The position numbers were made by a program, and so were the translations under genes. The notes below the pieces were generated by a model, which saw only the letters and a program-made list of their open reading frames with translations, did not search any database and was not told the origin of the DNA. A DNA stretch of 39,995 nucleotides, from the NCBI GenBank assembly GCA_023667145.1, contig JAMPAQ010000005.1:1-39995 (forward strand), read 5' to 3'. Positions 34,441-39,995 of this stretch are shown here, one piece after another. Positions within the stretch are counted from its first letter, which is position 1. Each line of letters begins with the position of its first letter. The DNA comes from Pseudoflavonifractor sp. Lineage in GTDB: Bacteria > Bacteroidota > Bacteroidia > Bacteroidales > Muribaculaceae.

Positions 34441-36150
34441 ATGAGAACGACCATATCAAAATATCTGTTGCTGACCGTCGCGTTCATGTTCCTCTCCTCG
34501 GGAGTACTGGTCGCCGGTTTCCTTGATGTCTATGACTCGGTGGGCTACAGCATCTTTTGGCTGCTTCTGCCGATGACATTGCTTTTTATCTCGGCAGTGG
34601 TGGTCAACGACAGGATACTTATCCCCCGGCTGCTGCTCAATAACCGATATGTCTATTATTGCATCGGGGTATTCAGCATGGTCTATGCACTAAGTTTCAT
34701 ATCATTGTGCCTGGAATATGCCACAAGGCGATGTCTCGATTTGCCTATGAGGATATCAGACTATTCCAGCCCTTGGATTTTGGCAGACATATTGGGGAAC
34801 AGCCTGCTTTTGGCCATGATTCTTTTAGGACTTGGGCTGCTGCATCTGTTCAATCGTTGGAAAGCCGAGGCTGATGAGGAGAAAGCATTGTCTGAAAGGC
34901 TTGTATCATATATCAATACCGTCAACGACAGGTTGAACTTTTCTGTAATACTTGATAAATTGAGAGGTATCTCGGAAAAAGTTCATGATTCGCCTGAGGA
35001 AACAGCCAACCGTATCAGGCGCTTGTCAAACTATCTGCGTGAGCAACTTTATGAGCTGCCCGAGCCCCCGGTGGTAGGAGCTGCGGAACCAAGGGTTACA
35101 GGGTATTCCCGGCTTACCGATTGCTTGGTCTCAAGGAGGTATCGTCCTGTCCGGCACATCTTGTTCCTTGCCGTCCTTGCCATCATATCGTGTGGCGTGT
35201 TCTTCAATGCCCCCGACAGTCCTGAATTTACTCTCGACCGATTTGTCGGAATGTTGTCAATGTTCGGCGTTTTGGCATTCATCGCTTACGTCAACATCCT
35301 TTGGCTTTATCCACGATTCATGAAACGGGGCAGTATGAAGCGATACCCAATTTCTGTGGCAATCCTGTTGCTCGCCATTGTCGTGCCGATGATTGTCGTG
35401 CAGATATTGACCTACGAGCCAAATGTATACAGTAAACCCGTTCCTGTCGTTATTGCCGTAATCTCCACGGTCGGCTCCGTGTTGACACTGTTCCTGTTTG
35501 TCGGCGGGATAAGTTCAGTGCTTATGCTGCAAAACTGGGTGCAGACCAGCCATCGGATGACATTGTTGAGAGCAGAGAGTGTGCGTCAGGAATACGCTTG
35601 GCTGCGCAAGCAGATAAACCCACATTTCCTGTTCAACGTACTCAACAACATAGGTATCTGTGCTTATGATGACCCTGATTTGACAGCCACGTTGTTGACC
35701 GACCTGCAACATCTGCTGAAATACCAGCTTCTCGATTTGCGCCGGGAATACACTACATTGAAAGTCGAGTGTGCTTTCATCAGCAGTTACTTCGCATTGG
35801 AATGCACGAGACGCAATAAGTTTGATTACAGGCTGGTGTGTGACGGGCCGGACAATATACGGATACCGACCTTGTTGTTCATCCCGTTTGTGGAGAATGC
35901 CGTGAAATATTCTTCATCATCGGCCTGTTTGCCGGATGTTGAAGTACGGTTCAGGTCGGCTGACGGTCGATTGACATTTGAATGCAGGAACCATTATAAT
36001 CCAAGTAAAATCAAGGATGTAAAACAAGGAGGATTAGGTCTCGAAAATACACTGAAAAGACTCAAATATCTCTATGACGACAACTTTTATTATAATTACT
36101 TGGACGTGGATGGCACATACTCAGTAAAACTAATAATTCCATTGACATGA
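34441..36150 (+). CDS. LytS-type sensor histidine kinase with a degenerate duplicated N-terminal half
   Basis: The 569-residue membrane kinase has two similar halves. The first has about four transmembrane helices (residues 5-135) and a helical segment (about 155-210; YINTVNDRLNF and RRLSNYLREQL) that mirrors a His-kinase dimerisation domain but lacks the phospho-acceptor His. The second has four more helices (about 235-370), then KQINPHFLFNVLNNI with His395 as the likely phospho-acceptor, and a HATPase domain with PFVENAVKYS and GGLGLENT. This is the His_kinase/LytS family, which usually works with a LytTR regulator. The next gene is one, with ATGA overlap. The signal sensed is unknown; the adjacent receptor suggests nutrient or envelope sensing. 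Confidence 0.9.
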   Translation: MRTTISKYLLLTVAFMFLSSGVLVAGFLDVYDSVGYSIFWLLLPMTLLFISAVVVNDRILIPRLLLNNRYVYYCIGVFSMVYALSFISLCLEYATRRCLDLPMRISDYSSPWILADILGNSLLLAMILLGLGLLHLFNRWKAEADEEKALSERLVSYINTVNDRLNFSVILDKLRGISEKVHDSPEETANRIRRLSNYLREQLYELPEPPVVGAAEPRVTGYSRLTDCLVSRRYRPVRHILFLAVLAIISCGVFFNAPDSPEFTLDRFVGMLSMFGVLAFIAYVNILWLYPRFMKRGSMKRYPISVAILLLAIVVPMIVVQILTYEPNVYSKPVPVVIAVISTVGSVLTLFLFVGGISSVLMLQNWVQTSHRMTLLRAESVRQEYAWLRKQINPHFLFNVLNNIGICAYDDPDLTATLLTDLQHLLKYQLLDLRREYTTLKVECAFISSYFALECTRRNKFDYRLVCDGPDNIRIPTLLFIPFVENAVKYSSSSACLPDVEVRFRSADGRLTFECRNHYNPSKIKDVKQGGLGLENTLKRLKYLYDDNFYYNYLDVDGTYSVKLIIPLT

Positions 36151-36845
36151 AGTGCATAATAATAGATGATGAACCGATGGCCCGCAAGGGTATGAAAAGA
36201 TTGGTGGAAAGCCGCCCCGAATTGCAGCTCGCGGCCATGCTCGACAGTGCTGAAAGTGCTGAGGAATGGCTGGGAGGGAACGACGTCGACTTGATATTTC
36301 TCGACATTGAGATGCCCGGAATCAACGGCATTGAGTTCGCAAAGACATTGCCTCCACGTACAATGGTGTTATTCACAACCGCTTACGCGGATTATGCCGT
36401 GGACGGTTTTGAGGTGGATGCCCTCGACTATCTTGTGAAACCGATAGACCCCGACCGTTTTAACAAAGCTGTTGACCGGGCAATTTCCTACAAGTCGATT
36501 GTTGACGACTCCAGGTCTGACATGACCGATGCCTTGGCTGATTCCATCATAGTTAAGGCAGACCGCAAATACGTAAGGATTAAAAGTGAAGACATACTTT
36601 TTGTGGAGGGGCTTAAAGATTACGTGATCATACATCTGCCGGAGAAGAAAGTCGTCACACGCATGACAATAAAAGCGATGGAGGAGACGCTGCCACGTAA
36701 GAAGTTTCTGCGTGTCAATAAATCATATATCGTCAACAAAGACAAGATTGACTCCTTTGACAACAATGACATATATGTCGGCCCTGCTGAGATAGCCATA
36801 GGGCTCTCATATCGCGATACAGTGCTTGACTCGCTGCTGAAGTAG
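36147..36845 (+). CDS. LytTR-family response regulator
   Basis: The 232-residue regulator has a receiver domain (about 1-120) with the acidic pocket in IIIDDEP, the phospho-acceptor Asp53 in FLDIEMPG, Thr in FTTAYA and Lys in YLVKPID. A LytTR DNA-binding domain follows (about 130-230; FVEGLKDYVIIHL and FLRVNKSYIVN). It overlaps the kinase gene by 4 nt (ATGA) and is followed 26 nt later by a TonB receptor gene. It probably controls its own operon through the 21-bp direct repeat upstream of the kinase; that control is inference. Confidence 0.96.
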   Translation: MKCIIIDDEPMARKGMKRLVESRPELQLAAMLDSAESAEEWLGGNDVDLIFLDIEMPGINGIEFAKTLPPRTMVLFTTAYADYAVDGFEVDALDYLVKPIDPDRFNKAVDRAISYKSIVDDSRSDMTDALADSIIVKADRKYVRIKSEDILFVEGLKDYVIIHLPEKKVVTRMTIKAMEETLPRKKFLRVNKSYIVNKDKIDSFDNNDIYVGPAEIAIGLSYRDTVLDSLLK

Positions 36846-36871
36846 GTAAAATTAAGATAAAATAAGAAAGA

Positions 36872-38953
36872 ATGGTAATTAGGTTTGTTTATGTTTTAGG
36901 GTTCATGCTTGGGGCTTCGCTGGCAGCCAACGCTGACCCCGTGGTCGAAACCGATTCGTTGGAGAGCCTGACACTACAAGAGGTTGTAGTGTCGGGGCAC
37001 TCTGCCGCGCAACGGTTAAACAATGTCAGCTTGGGGGCTGAAAAGTTGGAGATGACGACTTTGGAGAAAGCCCCTGTGCTGTTTGGAGAGGTTGACATCA
37101 TCAAGTCAATCACATTGTTGCCGGGAGTGCGTCAGGAAAGCGAAGGCTCGGGTGGCTACATGGTTCGCGGCGGCACGGCCTCACAAAATCTTATACAGCT
37201 TGATGGAGCTGCCCTTTATAATCCTTCACATGTGATGGGAATCTTCTCAACGTTCAACGAGGATGCACTTGGTGGAGCGACACTCTACAAGGGTTTGATG
37301 CCATCATGTTTTGGCGGCGCGACATCATCTGTGCTTGACATTCAGCTCGCCCCGGGCAACATGGAGCGTAGGCACGCCTCGGGAACAATCGGACTGCTGG
37401 CAGCCAAAATCAATGCCAACGGCCCCATTGTCAAGGATAAGCTGTCGTTGGCAGTCAGTGCACGTCGCTCCTATGCCGACCTCTTTCTGAAGATGGTGCC
37501 TAAATACCGCTCAACCGTGTTGCATTTCTATGATGTGAATGCTAAACTTCGTTACCGTCCGCGTCCTGACGACAATATTGATGCCTCGTTTTCAATAACC
37601 CGGGACAATATGGGTATTTCCGACATAATGTGGATGGACTGGGGTAACATGGCTGCTTCTGTGAAATGGACGGCACGGCGTGCAGACCGATGGAAATTCA
37701 TTACCACCGGTGCGTGGACCAATTACTCGGGCGACATGTGGATGGATATAATGGGCGACAGACAGCGTCTCGACGAGTATATCCGCACTGTCTCGCTCAA
37801 CGAACGCATCTCATATTCAATCAGCGACAATCACGAGGTTGAACTCGGCTACCGCTCAGAACTCTTCCGTGTCAAGTCGGGTGAGTGGACTGTCAACAAT
37901 ACCGAGGAGAAGGAAATCCGCTCAGGCTGGGCCAATGATGTGTGGCTCGATTACAAAGGAGACATTGCACAGTGGTTTTCTTTGGAGGGAGGTGTGAGAA
38001 TAAATATCTTCTCGGCGCTTGAGGGTCATTCTTTCACAGGTCTTGCCGACTATTACAATCCTGACATCGAGCAAGGAAATAATGGCATAGCCAAAACCTA
38101 TCTGAATGTTGAACCGCGGCTGAGCATGAAATTCAACGTGGCGGCGCATCATGTGGTAAAGGCCGGTCTTACCTCCAGTTCGCAAAATCTCCATGCCATA
38201 CGCACATCGGCCAACACATTTCCATTTGATCGCTATGCCATCACCTCAGCCTCTGTCAAGCCGGAGAAAGCATGGCAATATTCACTCGGCTATACCGGCA
38301 CCACCGGCAACAGTATGTGGGAATGGTCAGCCGAGGGGTATTACAAGGACATTCGTAATGTCTATGACTACCGCTCGGGGGTGACAATTTTTACTGACAT
38401 AAACCTTGAGAATCTCATCTTGGGTGGCAAGGGGCGTTCCTGCGGCATGGAGTTGATGCTGCGTAAGAACAGCGGACGATTGACCGGGTGGGTGTCTTAC
38501 ACCCTGTCAAAAACGCAGACCAAGATTGACGGGATAAACGATAACCGTTGGTATGACGCATCCAACGACCGCCGTCATGACCTGAACGTGGTGGCGATGT
38601 TTGACCTCACCGACCGCTGGAGTCTCTCGGCCTCGTTCCTGTTTGCTTCGGGACAGGCACTGTCGGTACCTGATGCCAAATATCAGTTGGGTGGCGAGAC
38701 ATTGTATTATTACAGCCAACGTAACAATTACCGCACTCCGGCAACACACCGCCTCGACATATCGGCCAACTACAAGCATGTCGGCAAGAAATTCACATAC
38801 GAATGGTCGATAGGCATCTACAACCTCTACAACCATTACAATCCTTATATGATTTACTTTGAGGATTGCCCCGACAATGTTTCAGGTACCCGCGCCGTGC
38901 AATACTCCATGTATGGCATAGTTCCATCCGTTTCCTACACACTTAAATTTTGA
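36872..38953 (+). CDS. TonB-dependent receptor-like outer-membrane protein, plug-first type
   Basis: The 693-residue protein has a signal peptide ending after ANA (about residue 21). It then enters directly a TonB-box-like LQEVVVSG and a plug domain (about 45-160; YMVRGGTASQNLIQLDGA and the GGATSSVLDI block). It lacks the N-terminal carboxypeptidase-regulatory-like domain usual in this phylum. The rest is a beta-barrel ending in YTLKF with the terminal Phe. It is 6 nt from a DUF4249 lipoprotein gene, its likely surface partner, and lies behind the two-component system. The substrate is unknown. Start codon choice is straightforward. Confidence 0.88.
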   Translation: MVIRFVYVLGFMLGASLAANADPVVETDSLESLTLQEVVVSGHSAAQRLNNVSLGAEKLEMTTLEKAPVLFGEVDIIKSITLLPGVRQESEGSGGYMVRGGTASQNLIQLDGAALYNPSHVMGIFSTFNEDALGGATLYKGLMPSCFGGATSSVLDIQLAPGNMERRHASGTIGLLAAKINANGPIVKDKLSLAVSARRSYADLFLKMVPKYRSTVLHFYDVNAKLRYRPRPDDNIDASFSITRDNMGISDIMWMDWGNMAASVKWTARRADRWKFITTGAWTNYSGDMWMDIMGDRQRLDEYIRTVSLNERISYSISDNHEVELGYRSELFRVKSGEWTVNNTEEKEIRSGWANDVWLDYKGDIAQWFSLEGGVRINIFSALEGHSFTGLADYYNPDIEQGNNGIAKTYLNVEPRLSMKFNVAAHHVVKAGLTSSSQNLHAIRTSANTFPFDRYAITSASVKPEKAWQYSLGYTGTTGNSMWEWSAEGYYKDIRNVYDYRSGVTIFTDINLENLILGGKGRSCGMELMLRKNSGRLTGWVSYTLSKTQTKIDGINDNRWYDASNDRRHDLNVVAMFDLTDRWSLSASFLFASGQALSVPDAKYQLGGETLYYYSQRNNYRTPATHRLDISANYKHVGKKFTYEWSIGIYNLYNHYNPYMIYFEDCPDNVSGTRAVQYSMYGIVPSVSYTLKF

Positions 38954-38959
38954 CATACA

Positions 38960-39769
38960 ATGAGATTTTTCAATTATATACTGACGACATCCGCATTGAT
39001 GATATTGACTTCATGCGAGAAAGAGATTGATTTTGAATACAAGGATATTCCCGAGCAGCAGGTGATTGAGGGGCTGCTGACGCAGGAGGGCATCAGTGTC
39101 CGCCTGACAAAGACTGTCCCGACAGATGAGCCGTTTAACGACAATACGGTCATAGATGCCAGTGTGACTGTAGTTGATAAGACTGACGGAGAAAGCTATT
39201 CTTTGACACCAAACGAGAAGGGCGAGTTTTCACACCCCGGTCTAATTGGCGAGACTGGGCACGAATATGAGCTGATTGTAAACATCGGTAAGGATATCTA
39301 CACATCAACAAGCATTATGCTCCCGCCGTCCGAGATAGTCTCGGCGGAGTTTAATTGGATCAAGATGCCTTACGATGATGTGGCGGTGTTGAAAGTGCAG
39401 TTTACCGAACTATGGGACATGAACGCCCAATATTGGCTCCGGGTATACCGAAACGGTGAATCATACGAGTGGCAAGCCATTGAATCGCGTAATGCCGTGG
39501 ATGGTCTCGTAATCGGCATGATGATGACTTCGCGTAAGGATATTGATGAGGAGGATGACGACACCGTGCTGAAAGACGGCGATGTTATCGATATTGAGGT
39601 ATTGCCGATATCAAAGGTAATGGGTGACTATCTCAACTCCCTCAATAACGGTGACTACAACGGCAATCAGATGTTTACAGGCTCATATTGTCTCGGTTAC
39701 TTCCTTGTCGCCCCGGTCTCCCATGCCAGTCTCATCTATCACCCCGACCAGATACCATACGCTGAATGA
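38960..39769 (+). CDS. DUF4249-family lipoprotein
   Basis: The 269-residue lipoprotein has Cys19 in MILTSCEKEIDF and the conserved opening of the family: a Glu/Asp-rich stretch, then QQVIEGLLT. A beta-rich N-terminal domain follows, with VTVVDKTDGESYSL and HEYELIVNIG. The C-terminal part contains an acidic segment (DIDEEDDDTV) and ends YHPDQIPYAE. DUF4249 proteins regularly pair with TonB receptors of the preceding type, as here with a 6-nt gap. It presumably forms the extracellular partner of the receptor; ligand unknown. No terminator is obvious in 39770-39882. Confidence 0.85.
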   Translation: MRFFNYILTTSALMILTSCEKEIDFEYKDIPEQQVIEGLLTQEGISVRLTKTVPTDEPFNDNTVIDASVTVVDKTDGESYSLTPNEKGEFSHPGLIGETGHEYELIVNIGKDIYTSTSIMLPPSEIVSAEFNWIKMPYDDVAVLKVQFTELWDMNAQYWLRVYRNGESYEWQAIESRNAVDGLVIGMMMTSRKDIDEEDDDTVLKDGDVIDIEVLPISKVMGDYLNSLNNGDYNGNQMFTGSYCLGYFLVAPVSHASLIYHPDQIPYAE

Positions 39770-39882
39770 AAAAATTATTGAGGCAAATCGGATAGCCGTA
39801 CCAGGATTTTGTACCCTAAGCCCCGAATTTGTCCGGATTTTGTTCGGATTTCAAAATGATGCAGAAAAAATCCCCGAAAAAG

Positions 39883-39913
39883 TTGCACAGTTCAACAAAT
39901 ACCCCTACCTTTG
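39883..39913 (+). promoter_or_regulatory. promoter of the CAU-anticodon tRNA
   Basis: TTG (39883-39885), a 20-nt spacer and TACCTTTG (39906-39913) match the consensus. The tRNA begins 28 nt after the -7 box. Confidence 0.75.
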
Positions 39914-39940
39914 CCCTCGCTTTTGGTCAGAGCCAAAGTC

Positions 39941-39995
39941 GGTCCCATAGCTCAGTTGGTTAGAGCACCTGACTCATAATCAGGGAGTCCTAGGT
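39941..39995 (+). tRNA. tRNA with CAU anticodon, probably elongator tRNA-Met (partial)
   Basis: The first 55 nt of a tRNA are present: acceptor 5' strand GGTCCCA, D-arm GCTCAGTTGGTTAGAGC, and anticodon stem CCTGA/TCAGG with loop CTCATAA (anticodon CAU). The 3' part is cut off by the window end. It resembles elongator tRNA-Met more than initiator; tRNA-Ile with a lysidine-modified CAU cannot be excluded. Confidence 0.9.

Noticed and set aside
1..39995. CRISPR array, insertion sequence or toxin-antitoxin pair
   Set aside because: No regularly spaced repeats, transposase or short toxin-antitoxin-like gene pair was found on either strand.

Overview
The window reads as a chromosomal segment of a GC-rich gut-type Bacteroidales, most likely Muribaculaceae or a close relative. 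The signs are TonB-dependent receptors paired with lipoproteins, DUF4876/DUF6850/DUF4249 proteins, type IX secretion (T9SS) C-terminal tails, and promoters of the Bacteroidetes form TTG-N19-21-TAnnTTTG. The family placement is inference; the phylum is well supported.

Region 1 (114-10385, minus strand) looks like one six-gene envelope operon. It runs from a TonB-dependent receptor through a DUF4876 lipoprotein, a DUF6850-type beta-barrel protein, a gingipain/caspase-like (clan CD) peptidase with HEAT-like repeats and a papain-like (C1) peptidase with an EF-hand-like loop, to a short HmuY-like lipoprotein. The last three genes overlap or nearly touch. The promoter region carries two perfect 7-1-7 palindromes. 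Protease plus HmuY plus TonB receptor recalls the heme/iron logic of Porphyromonas and suggests a proteolysis-coupled uptake system.

Region 2 (10479-16358) is housekeeping. It holds a plus-strand prmC-recX-comF cluster with overlapping ends, a KilA-N domain gene, tRNA-Leu(UAA), and pnp with its own consensus promoter and a strong terminator.

Region 3 (16392-32109, minus strand) is a surface-protein locus. It has two tandemly duplicated LRR/dockerin-like proteins and, 22 nt after the second, an 8.6-kb gene for a 2879-residue T9SS-secreted multidomain protein. That protein starts with a cohesin-like domain and carries four Calx-beta-like repeats. The duplicated genes share a gap-free 687-nt 3' module, and their flanking intergenic hairpins show compensatory changes.

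Region 4 (32203-34299) is glmS. Region 5 (34356-39769, plus strand) is a regulated uptake operon: a LytS-type histidine kinase with a decayed second kinase unit, a LytTR response regulator, a TonB-dependent receptor and a DUF4249 lipoprotein. A possible LytTR direct repeat lies upstream of its promoter. The window ends inside a CAU-anticodon tRNA. No insertion sequence, CRISPR array or phage block was seen.
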